Shown one piece after another: positions 1 to 5,631 of a DNA stretch of 7,389 bases. Position 1 is the stretch's first letter, and every line of letters starts with the position of its first letter. A program made the translations under genes and the position numbers. The stretch spans positions 1 through 7,389 of the forward strand of contig JBALWS010000173.1 of the NCBI GenBank assembly GCA_036960405.1, written 5' to 3'. The notes under the pieces were generated by a model. That model saw nothing but the letters and a program-made list of their open reading frames with translations. It searched no databases and was not told where the DNA came from. The DNA is from Motiliproteus sp036960405. GTDB lineage: Bacteria > Pseudomonadota > Gammaproteobacteria > Pseudomonadales > Balneatricaceae.

Positions 1-292
1 GGTTGGCGGTGTAGCCCTGAACGGTGGCCCCAATATCGGCGATGCCGTTGACCACTGCGTCATAGGTTTTGGGTGCCTTGGCCAGGGTCTGGGAGGGGTA
101 CATCTCGACGCTGATACGACCGCCGGAGTCTTTTTCGACGGCATCCGCCCAAGATTGCCAGTGTTTGGCCATGGCCGCCTGCGCCGGCCAGAAGTGTGCG
201 AAGCGCAGGTTGACCTCTGCAGCCCAGGCGTTTTGGCCCAGTCCCACCAGGCCGACCGTTGCGAGTGCAAGCACAGCAGTTATCTTTTTCAT
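1..292 (-). CDS. TRAP transporter solute-binding protein, DctP type, copy 1 (N-terminal part only)
   Basis: Periplasmic substrate-capture subunit of a TRAP (tripartite ATP-independent periplasmic) transporter, which imports organic acids using an ion gradient. Only the first 97 codons lie in the window; the gene runs off the left edge. The protein begins MKKITAVLALATVGLVGLGQ and has a signal peptide of about 24 residues, probably cut after AWA. The mature start, NLRFAHFWPA, and the segment MYPSQTLAKAPKTYDAVVNG are typical of the DctP family (PF03480). It closely matches the copy at 1588-2604: I count 52 identities over 73 aligned mature residues. The ATG at 290-292 has no strong Shine-Dalgarno; its leader carries AATAATAA (306-313) and the palindrome GGGTATACCC (295-304). 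The ligand is unknown. DctQ and DctM genes would be expected just beyond the left edge (inference). The family call is firm. Confidence 0.9.
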   Translation of the reverse strand, partial: MKKITAVLALATVGLVGLGQNAWAAEVNLRFAHFWPAQAAMAKHWQSWADAVEKDSGGRISVEMYPSQTLAKAPKTYDAVVNGIADIGATVQGYTAN

Positions 293-305
293 TTGGGTAT
301 ACCCA

Positions 306-313
306 TTATTATT
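306..313 (-). promoter_or_regulatory. AAnAAnAA motif (Hfq-type) in the TRAP copy 1 leader
   Basis: On the minus strand this reads AATAATAA, 13 nt before the ATG of TRAP copy 1, where a ribosome would bind. AAnAAnAA is the catabolite-activity motif bound by Hfq together with Crc in Pseudomonas, and (ARN)n is the general Hfq distal-face motif. Function here is inferred from sequence and position only. Confidence 0.4.
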
Positions 314-362
314 GTAGTTTTTTGATAGCTATAGGGCGGGCAACCACCCTCACGAATCGTTC

Positions 363-394
363 CTTGGCTGCTTGGCCGCTTGACCGCTTGACCG
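363..394. repeat. Four tandem copies of an 8-bp unit
   Basis: On the plus strand the units are CTTGGCTG (363-370), CTTGGCCG (371-378), CTTGACCG (379-386) and CTTGACCG (387-394), a consensus of CTTGRCYG. The array lies about 70-100 bp upstream of the TRAP copy 1 start codon. An 8-bp period is neither in frame nor a full helical turn. It could be a slippage product or a run of direct-repeat binding half-sites. Confidence 0.75.
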
Positions 395-501
395 TGAAAA
401 CGTCCCTAGGTCATAAAAAGTAACATTCACCGGGCGGCGATAGATAATTGATTAATGGTTACCGATATTCATTTTTGGTATAGACGATTGCAGCATCGAT
501 A

Positions 502-1290
502 TCACGGGGCTCCTGCGCTGGCCGAAGCATGGGTTTCCAGGCCATGCCTTTTCAAGATACGTTGATAGGTGCCGTCCGCCTTGATCAGCTCCAACCCGCG
601 ATTAAAATCCCTTAGCCGACGTTCATAACCCTCTACCGATTTTGAAAAACCGTTAAACAACGGGTGCACCAAGAGAGGCGGTCGTACAAACTCAACCCGA
701 TCTCTATACTCGGGGTACCGAGTCTGCAGCAGGTGGATAATGACCGCGTGAGAATCCAACATCAGATCAACCCGCCCCGCCACCAGCTGCTGCAAGGCCT
801 GCTCATGGTTAGCACTATCCTCAAACCGAATCTCCGGGTCAAAATCTCTATTCATCGCTCCGCCTCGTACAAAGGCGATGCGGTAAGGCGTAAGGTCGCT
901 TGATGACGCGAACACAAACGGCTCACCTTTGCGCTTTAGCAGGGTCATCTCAACTGGAACTAGCGGTTCGGTATAGGACAGATAAAGCGTTCTGGCTTCA
1001 TTGTACAAGGCCCCCATCACCCCATCACTGCCACCCAGGGCGGCGGTTCTTATCGCCCTGGTCCAGGGCATATAGGTCACCTTGAGGCGATAGCCCACAC
1101 TTTGCAGCGCGGCGGAAGTGATCTCCGTGACATACCCCTGCCCCGGAAGATCGGGCCCGTGATAGGGCTCACGGACGGTGGTGGTGAGATGAACCACCGG
1201 TTCCGCACCGGCCAGGGAAGCTGACAGGGCCAGCACACAGAAAAACAAACAGTAGATGACAATCTGATTTATTCGTCGCATCCGGCTCAC
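502..1290 (-). CDS. Periplasmic substrate-binding protein, family 3 (SBP_bac_3-like)
   Basis: A 262-residue exported protein of the amino-acid-type (family 3, PF00497) periplasmic binding fold. A signal peptide covers about residues 1-29: basic MSRMRRINQ, a hydrophobic stretch, then SLAGA before the cut. Family marks are the early aromatic/acidic pocket (VREPYHGPDLPGQG), PWTRAI at 75-80, GVMGALYNEART at 90-101, LSYTEPL, and the late LVAGRVDLMLD segment near 169-179. No ABC permease or ATPase gene lies beside it, so it is an orphan binding or sensory protein here; the ligand is unknown. The ORF opens with GTG at 1290, with AAGGA 4 nt upstream. An in-frame ATG at 1281 is the alternative, but AAGGA is then 13 nt away. 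About 210-300 bp separate it from its neighbours on each side, so it is probably a separate transcription unit. Confidence 0.8.
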   Translation of the reverse strand: MSRMRRINQIVIYCLFFCVLALSASLAGAEPVVHLTTTVREPYHGPDLPGQGYVTEITSAALQSVGYRLKVTYMPWTRAIRTAALGGSDGVMGALYNEARTLYLSYTEPLVPVEMTLLKRKGEPFVFASSSDLTPYRIAFVRGGAMNRDFDPEIRFEDSANHEQALQQLVAGRVDLMLDSHAVIIHLLQTRYPEYRDRVEFVRPPLLVHPLFNGFSKSVEGYERRLRDFNRGLELIKADGTYQRILKRHGLETHASASAGAP

Positions 1291-1587
1291 CCGTTCCTTA
1301 GCACTGAGCCCAGCTTACACCAGATTGCATCATTCCCCCGAAATGGCGGGGAAACGTATCGACTATTATCGCCGCGTTGTCCGATTAACCCGTTGAATTA
1401 CATGGCCGTCAGCGCCCAAGGCCGCTTTTAGCAACGTCTCAGTGACGGTGGGATGCGCCAAAAACCATAAGAGGTAAAACAAGATATAGCTGTTTACCGT
1501 TAGTGAGAACGCTGAGCGGGCACATATCCCTGTGCCTTATCTTTGCGCCCTGCGTTTTTCAACACAGCGATCTATAACACCCAAAGA
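1291..1587. other. Intergenic region between TRAP copy 2 and the family 3 binding protein
   Basis: Just under 300 bp without a gene. It contains three inverted repeats. GGCACA/TGTGCC has a 6-nt loop (1519-1536) and lies 52 nt past the TRAP stop. GGTAAAACA/TGTTTACC has one bulged base (1473-1498). CCCCG/CGGGG has a 6-nt loop (1336-1351) and lies 46 bp before the binding-protein start. None is followed by a clear T-run in the direction of transcription. The middle one is followed, after about nine bases, by GTTTTTGG and is the best of three weak terminator candidates. I could not settle on a promoter; GATAAT on the minus strand near 1365 lacks a matching -35. Confidence 0.5.
1519..1536 (-). other. 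Stem-loop downstream of TRAP copy 2
   Basis: GGCACA, loop GGGATA, TGTGCC on the minus strand: a perfect 6-bp stem 52 nt after the TRAP copy 2 stop codon. No U-tract follows, so it is not a standard rho-independent terminator. It could protect the 3' end of the mRNA. Confidence 0.4.
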
Positions 1588-2604
1588 TCAAACTTCACAC
1601 TCGCCCGCCAGGGCTTGGGCTCGTTTATATATCTTGTTGGCCGGCATTCCTTTCGCTTCGAGTCCGGAAAGATAGCTTTGCGTGGCCTGCTCGACGACGC
1701 CCTTCCAGTCAGGATGGTCGATCCCCCCTTCGATCTTGATGATCTGGTGGTTTTCATCCTTGGCTTGTGCCCGCCCCTTGATGTCGATTCGGTCAAAATC
1801 TTTAGAAGTATCAAGGGCGTGCACCAAGCCGGAATTCCTGTCGATAACGGCCCGCAGGTCTGCCGGCATACTCTCGTATACCCGCTTGTTCATGCTGAGG
1901 GCGAACACAGCAGTATAGAGACCGATCTCCGTGTGGTATTTCGTCAACTCGTTCAGCCGAAATTTATAGACACCATCCCAGGGCATGGCCAATCCATCGA
2001 GAACACCCCGGGAAAGCGATTGGTAGGTGTTGGGCGCGGGCATACCCACTGGCTGGGCGCCTAACTGCTTGAGCAACTCCGCGACTACAATGGTCGGCCG
2101 GCGTATTTTTAAGCCTTTTAAGTCAGAAGGTTTGGTGATCGCTTTATTCGAAGTATGGATATGACCCGCGCCGTGAGTGAACAAAAACAGCGGGTGAACA
2201 TCGCTGAACTCCTCTTTCAATAATCCTTCGTCATAGAGGTTTTGAACGACACAGGTGCCCTGTTTAGAGGACTTAGCGAGACCGGGCAGCTCGGCAATCT
2301 GGGTCAACGGGAAGCGATTAGCGGTGTAACCCTGAATGGTCACCCCCAGGTCTGCGATACCGTTGATGACCGCATCATAGGTCTTGGGGGCCTTGGCCAG
2401 GGTTTGGGACGGATACATATCGATTTTTATGCGACCCTCCGAGTCTTTTTCGACCTGCTTGGCCCAGGTGGAAAAATGCTGGGCCGCGGTCGCTTTTGCG
2501 GGAAAAAAGTGCGCGAATTTAAGGTTATAGTCGGCCGCCATCAGGGACGGGCTCAGCACAACCGCTAGGCTCAGCACAGCCGTATGAATCATGTTTCTCA
2601 TCAT
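1588..2604 (-). CDS. TRAP transporter solute-binding protein, DctP type, copy 2 (complete)
   Basis: Periplasmic binding subunit of a TRAP transporter, 338 residues, the usual family length. A signal peptide (about 1-23, ending SPSLMA) precedes the mature start DYNLKFAHFFPAK. The rest fits DctP (PF03480): MYPSQTLAKAPKTYDAV near 63-79, DLKGLKIRRP at 161-170 with R168 at the position where the family's conserved arginine binds the ligand carboxylate, then PNTYQSLSRGVLDG at 191-204. The start is ATG 2604 (or the next codon, 2601): GGAG lies 5 or 8 nt upstream, whereas the longer reading frame beginning at 2637 has no ribosome site and spoils the signal peptide. It follows the aldehyde dehydrogenase by 170 bp on the same strand, which suggests shared control. 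No DctQ or DctM follows; instead there is a gap and an unrelated binding protein. The ligand is unknown, most likely a carboxylate. Confidence 0.93.
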   Translation of the reverse strand: MMRNMIHTAVLSLAVVLSPSLMAADYNLKFAHFFPAKATAAQHFSTWAKQVEKDSEGRIKIDMYPSQTLAKAPKTYDAVINGIADLGVTIQGYTANRFPLTQIAELPGLAKSSKQGTCVVQNLYDEGLLKEEFSDVHPLFLFTHGAGHIHTSNKAITKPSDLKGLKIRRPTIVVAELLKQLGAQPVGMPAPNTYQSLSRGVLDGLAMPWDGVYKFRLNELTKYHTEIGLYTAVFALSMNKRVYESMPADLRAVIDRNSGLVHALDTSKDFDRIDIKGRAQAKDENHQIIKIEGGIDHPDWKGVVEQATQSYLSGLEAKGMPANKIYKRAQALAGECEV

Positions 2605-2774
2605 TGAATCTCCAGGACTTATTATTGTTTTCGGCAATTGTAGTTTTGAGAAATTGCTGCCCCCCCTTAGGGTAGAGTAAGGCAGTCCTTAACGGGACCA
2701 GGCGACACAAACCACCCTCGAGGGTCCCCATTTTTTTGTTCTTTTGACCTCCATCGCCAGACACCGAGGTGCGG
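2605..2774. other. Aldehyde dehydrogenase to TRAP copy 2 spacer, with palindrome and GGACCA element
   Basis: A 170-bp spacer. It contains the perfect 12-bp palindrome ACCCTCGAGGGT (2714-2725), next to a run of seven T on the plus strand, and a looser dyad, GTCCTTAACGGGAC (2685-2698). That dyad overlaps GGACCA (2695-2700), the half-site word of the repeats near the regulator. No terminator with a T-run in the leftward direction is visible, so read-through from the dehydrogenase is possible. A private promoter for the TRAP gene cannot be excluded. Confidence 0.4.
2619..2626 (-). promoter_or_regulatory. AAnAAnAA motif (Hfq-type) in the TRAP copy 2 leader
   Basis: AATAATAA on the minus strand, just upstream of CCTGGAGATTCA and the start codon. 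The same word occurs in the TRAP copy 1 leader. Both leaders also carry AACTACAAT a little further upstream, so the two 5' regions look related. The regulatory role is inferred. Confidence 0.42.
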
Positions 2775-4244
2775 TTATTGGACCACGCAGATGTTTTTGA
2801 TTTCCGTGTAGAATTCCAGCGAGTGCCTGCCCCCTTCCCGGCCGATGCCGGACTTGTTGAACCCGCCAAAGGGCGTGCGTAGGTCTCGAATCATCCATCC
2901 GTTCACCCATATGACACCCGCCTTGAGCTGATTGGCGACACGGCCCGCTTTTTCCTTGTCCTGGGACCAGACCGCAGCCGCCAACCCGTATTCGGTGTTA
3001 TTGGCCATGGCGATGGCCTCATCCTCCGCGTCAAAGGGTTGCACATGACAGAAAGGCCCGAAAATCTCCTCCTGCACAACGGCGGAGGTTTCAGGCAACC
3101 CGGTCCAGATGGTGGGTTGAACCCAGGCACCATCGACCAGTTCTGAGGGCATTTCGGGGACGCCCCCTCCGGTGATCACTTCGGCCCCCTCCTCCACCGC
3201 TTTTTGCATATATGTCAGCGCCTTATCCCGGTGCTTCAGGCTGCTCAACGGACCGAGGGTCGTCTCTTTATCAAAAGGTGATCCGGGGCGCAGCCCCTCT
3301 GCCTGCTGCTTCAACCCCTCCACAAAGGCGGGGAAGATACTGCGCTCGACATAGACCCGTTCGGTCCCAAGGCAGACCTGACCACAGTTGTGGAATGCGG
3401 ACATGGCAGTCCCCTGTATCGCCTTCTCAAGGTCACAGTCGGCAAAGATCAGCGCCGGATTCTTACCGCCCAGCTCCAGAGAGACATCTTTAAGGTCACG
3501 GGCGGCATCCTGCATAATCGCCGCTCCCGAACCGGTTTCACCGGTAAAGGTCACCGCGTCTACGCCTTTATGCTGGACCAGCAACTGACCCGCAGAGCCG
3601 ACACCGAAACCATGAACGACATTGACCACCCCCGGGGGAATACCTGCTTCATTCATCACCTTGCCCAGCAGGGTCACGCTAGCCGGAGTCTCCTCCGAAG
3701 GTTTGATCACCACCGTGTTGCCGCAGGCCAGCGCCGGCGCCAATTTCCAGGTCGCCATGATCAGCGGCAGGTTCCAGGGGCAAATGGTCGCAATGACCCC
3801 CTTGGGGACCCGCTTTTCATAGTTCAGCGCCCGTCCACCTCTCGGCAGGGGTGTTTCGATCGGTTCGGGTGCCCGCTCGTCCAGCATGATCTGGGCAAAC
3901 ACGCGAAACTGGTCGGCGGACCGGGGGATCTCCCCCTGCGCGGTCGGCCCATAGGGTTTGCCGGTATCGTTGATCTCCGCGGCGATAAACGCATCCTTCT
4001 GCTCCATGATCAGGTCCGCCACCCGATTGAGAAGAGCGGCTCTCTCTGTCGAGTTCATCCTGCCCCAGGGGCCTTCCAATGCCTGTTTGGCCGCAGTGAC
4101 GGCCGCATCGACCTCAGCCGGCCCCGCTTCGTGAACGATCCCCACCAGGCGATTATCGACCGGTGATCGATCTTCAAAGGTTCGACCGGAGGTTCCCTCG
4201 GTATAGTGCCCGTCGATGAAGTTCAAAATAGGGGGAGTGGACAT
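2775..4244 (-). CDS. NAD-dependent aldehyde dehydrogenase, 2-hydroxymuconate-semialdehyde dehydrogenase group
   Basis: Oxidises an aldehyde to the acid with NAD(P)+; cytoplasmic; 489 residues, normal length. Key residues are present: N158 in PWNLP, K181 in KPSEE, the cofactor loop FTGETGSG (233-240), the general base E257 in ELGGKNP, the nucleophile C291 in NCGQVCLGTER, and EEIFGP (392-397). The C-terminal stretch RDLRTPFGG...KSGIGREGG...SLEFYTEIKNICV resembles XylG/DmpC-type 2-hydroxymuconic and 2-aminomuconic semialdehyde dehydrogenases. In the latter an arginine in this region (here R453 or R456) holds the substrate carboxylate. The substrate may therefore be a semialdehyde acid, although no ring-cleavage gene lies in the window. 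The ATG at 4244 has GAGGAG 5 nt upstream; the frame extends further upstream but without a ribosome site. Other group members act on different aldehydes, so the substrate is not settled. Confidence 0.93.
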   Translation of the reverse strand: MSTPPILNFIDGHYTEGTSGRTFEDRSPVDNRLVGIVHEAGPAEVDAAVTAAKQALEGPWGRMNSTERAALLNRVADLIMEQKDAFIAAEINDTGKPYGPTAQGEIPRSADQFRVFAQIMLDERAPEPIETPLPRGGRALNYEKRVPKGVIATICPWNLPLIMATWKLAPALACGNTVVIKPSEETPASVTLLGKVMNEAGIPPGVVNVVHGFGVGSAGQLLVQHKGVDAVTFTGETGSGAAIMQDAARDLKDVSLELGGKNPALIFADCDLEKAIQGTAMSAFHNCGQVCLGTERVYVERSIFPAFVEGLKQQAEGLRPGSPFDKETTLGPLSSLKHRDKALTYMQKAVEEGAEVITGGGVPEMPSELVDGAWVQPTIWTGLPETSAVVQEEIFGPFCHVQPFDAEDEAIAMANNTEYGLAAAVWSQDKEKAGRVANQLKAGVIWVNGWMIRDLRTPFGGFNKSGIGREGGRHSLEFYTEIKNICVVQ

Positions 4245-4270
4245 GATGGCTCCTCTGTTCCAGCGCTGGC

Positions 4271-4281
4271 TTATTTTTATT
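4271..4281 (-). promoter_or_regulatory. AAnAAnAA-type stretch upstream of the aldehyde dehydrogenase
   Basis: AATAAAAATAA on the minus strand contains two overlapping matches to AAnAAnAA, 26 nt before the ATG and upstream of the GAGGAG ribosome site. The 10-bp palindrome CCAGCGCTGG (4260-4269) lies between it and the ribosome site. The position is less convincing than in the SDR and TRAP leaders. Confidence 0.28.
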
Positions 4282-4307
4282 GGGGTAGAGCACAGAACCC
4301 TGAGACA

Positions 4308-4325
4308 ACCCGTATTCAAACGGGT
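4308..4325 (-). other. Stem-loop in the OsmC to aldehyde dehydrogenase spacer
   Basis: ACCCGT, loop TTGAAT, ACGGGT: a perfect 6-bp stem 5 nt after the OsmC-gene stop codon. No T-run follows, so it is unlikely to end transcription fully. It may stabilise or process the message between the two genes. Confidence 0.45.
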
Positions 4326-4330
4326 AAGAA

Positions 4331-5545
4331 TCAGGCGGCACTTTCAGTTTTGAAATCGGCTATTCGAATCTTGGTTTTCAGATCTGTTTTGCAGAACGCA
4401 TGGAGGAAGCAGGTCTGCTCAGACACATCCAGGATGGTGCGGGCAAATTCATCATCCTCTCCGCTTTCCAGGAACACGTGGGTTTCCAGCGGGTCCGCGG
4501 TTCCCGCCACCCCGGTACCACCGGAGGCGCCCCCCAAACTGAAATGGGAGTCCTGCAGGATACGGTAGTCGGTCAGGTCCTTGCGCTTCATCTTGGCGTA
4601 ACGGCCAAACTGGGTCATAAAGCAGAAACCGATACCGGCCGAGATGTAGCTGGCGGCATCCGGCGCTCTTCCCTGCCCCCCGCTCGCCGGGGCCTCTTCA
4701 GACAGGAGGGTGAACACCGATCCATGGGGATTGTAAAGATGTTGCACGATCTCCTTGATGCCATCCGGACGCAGGGTGCAAATGCCCCTCAGATGCAGCA
4801 GACGGTCCTGCTGGTCGGTCAAACTGGAGTTCGCGCCACTGACCGAGTGCTTGTGCTCCGGGGTCAAACCACCCTTGACGCAGAGTTCGCTCCAATCGCC
4901 CAGGTCAGGCTCCGAGCGATCCATCTGTACACCTGGGTCCTTCTCGGCAGGTTCGCCGATGGGTAGGGCCTTGGCCGGCTGCAGCTCCTTGCCGTTATGG
5001 CTGAGGGTAAACAAGCTTTCATGATTGCCGCGCATCAACCCGTTCAGGGGGGACGCTGCGGTGGCCTCCATCACCAAACGCAGCAAGGTCTCACGGTCGG
5101 CGTCCGCCTCGATCTGGACTTCAAGGTCTACATCGTAGGCGCTGGCCACCATGGTCCCGCGACCCATGCTGCCCTTCATGCTGTAGTAGTTATCCTGAAT
5201 CAGCCGCAGATGATCGATTCCAATACCGCGCAGCTTGGCCAAAGCCAGAATCTCGTTCATATAGGCGGCTACCATCCCCACGGTCAGAAAACAGAGCGGA
5301 GCCGGCGCGTAATCGGTGCCATCGAGGTAAGCCCCCTCATCGCTGGCCAAACGCCAGGTCACACCACTTTTTGCAGAGGTGACGAGCGCCTCCTTCTGAA
5401 AAACCGTCAGGGAGCGAACCGCTGTGCGCAGGTCTTCCCCCAAACGGGGGGCTGGCGCCATCTCACCCACTTGCGCGTTATTCCCCACTTTAAAAAACAG
5501 CGGTTTACCACTTTCCAGGAGCTTATTTCCAACCGAATTAGACAT
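4331..5545 (-). CDS. Tandem double OsmC-like domain protein
   Basis: A 404-residue cytoplasmic protein (no signal peptide or membrane segment) that I read as two fused OsmC/Ohr-like folds, about 55-195 and 260-395. OsmC and Ohr proteins reduce organic hydroperoxides with two reactive cysteines. Here C85 (APAPLCFLTVG) fills the first cysteine position of the N-terminal half, but the expected second cysteine appears as S165 in AASPLNG. The C-terminal half has C308 (GIGFCFMTQFG), and C379 and C385 in EQTCFLHAFC. A typical OsmC is about 140 residues, so this length fits two copies plus a linker (about 196-255). The ATG at 5545 has GAGA about 9 nt upstream. The gene sits between an SDR and an aldehyde dehydrogenase with 86-bp gaps on both sides, suggesting co-transcription and a role in the pathway rather than general stress. 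The exact reaction is unknown. Confidence 0.8.
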   Translation of the reverse strand: MSNSVGNKLLESGKPLFFKVGNNAQVGEMAPAPRLGEDLRTAVRSLTVFQKEALVTSAKSGVTWRLASDEGAYLDGTDYAPAPLCFLTVGMVAAYMNEILALAKLRGIGIDHLRLIQDNYYSMKGSMGRGTMVASAYDVDLEVQIEADADRETLLRLVMEATAASPLNGLMRGNHESLFTLSHNGKELQPAKALPIGEPAEKDPGVQMDRSEPDLGDWSELCVKGGLTPEHKHSVSGANSSLTDQQDRLLHLRGICTLRPDGIKEIVQHLYNPHGSVFTLLSEEAPASGGQGRAPDAASYISAGIGFCFMTQFGRYAKMKRKDLTDYRILQDSHFSLGGASGGTGVAGTADPLETHVFLESGEDDEFARTILDVSEQTCFLHAFCKTDLKTKIRIADFKTESAA

Positions 5546-5597
5546 ATCGTTTCTCTCGTTAACGCAAATCTGCAATGAGGGGTAACCCGCGGAGGTT

Positions 5598-5614
5598 CGG
5601 CCTCTTTCCGGCCG
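5598..5614 (-). other. Stem-loop in the SDR to OsmC spacer
   Basis: CGGCC, loop GGAAAGA, GGCCG on the minus strand: a 5-bp GC stem in the 86-bp gap after the SDR stop codon. TTGGACC, a half-site word also seen in the control region, lies directly next to it (5614-5620). No T-run follows, so I do not call a terminator. Confidence 0.35.
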
Positions 5615-5631
5615 GTCCAATCGATCCCGAA

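Larger units (their letters stand above)
293..501. other. Intergenic region between the family 3 binding protein and TRAP copy 1
   Basis: A 209-bp non-coding stretch that forms the leader of the leftward TRAP copy 1 gene. It holds a four-unit 8-bp tandem repeat (363-394), an AAnAAnAA motif (306-313) and a 10-bp palindrome, GGGTATACCC, directly before the start codon (295-304). I see no rho-independent terminator after the binding-protein gene that ends at 502. I also see no pair of -35 and -10 boxes good enough to call. Confidence 0.6.

Noticed and set aside
1336..1351. CCCCG/CGGGG hairpin as a terminator or riboswitch element
   Set aside because: Short stem, no T-run on either side and no further conserved structure that I can recognise.
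1543..2064. 173-codon open frame on the plus strand opposite TRAP copy 2
   Set aside because: Antisense shadow; the opposite strand codes a complete DctP protein.
2714..2740. Rho-independent terminator made of ACCCTCGAGGGT and the following T-run
   Set aside because: The T-run follows the stem only on the plus strand, where no gene ends, and the stem has just four pairs once a loop is allowed.
3390..4166. 258-codon open frame on the plus strand opposite the aldehyde dehydrogenase
   Set aside because: It lies wholly antisense to a gene with full catalytic motifs, has a composition typical of a shadow frame and no recognisable domain or ribosome site.
4997..5578. 193-codon open frame on the plus strand opposite the OsmC gene
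   Set aside because: Antisense shadow of a better supported gene; no family features.
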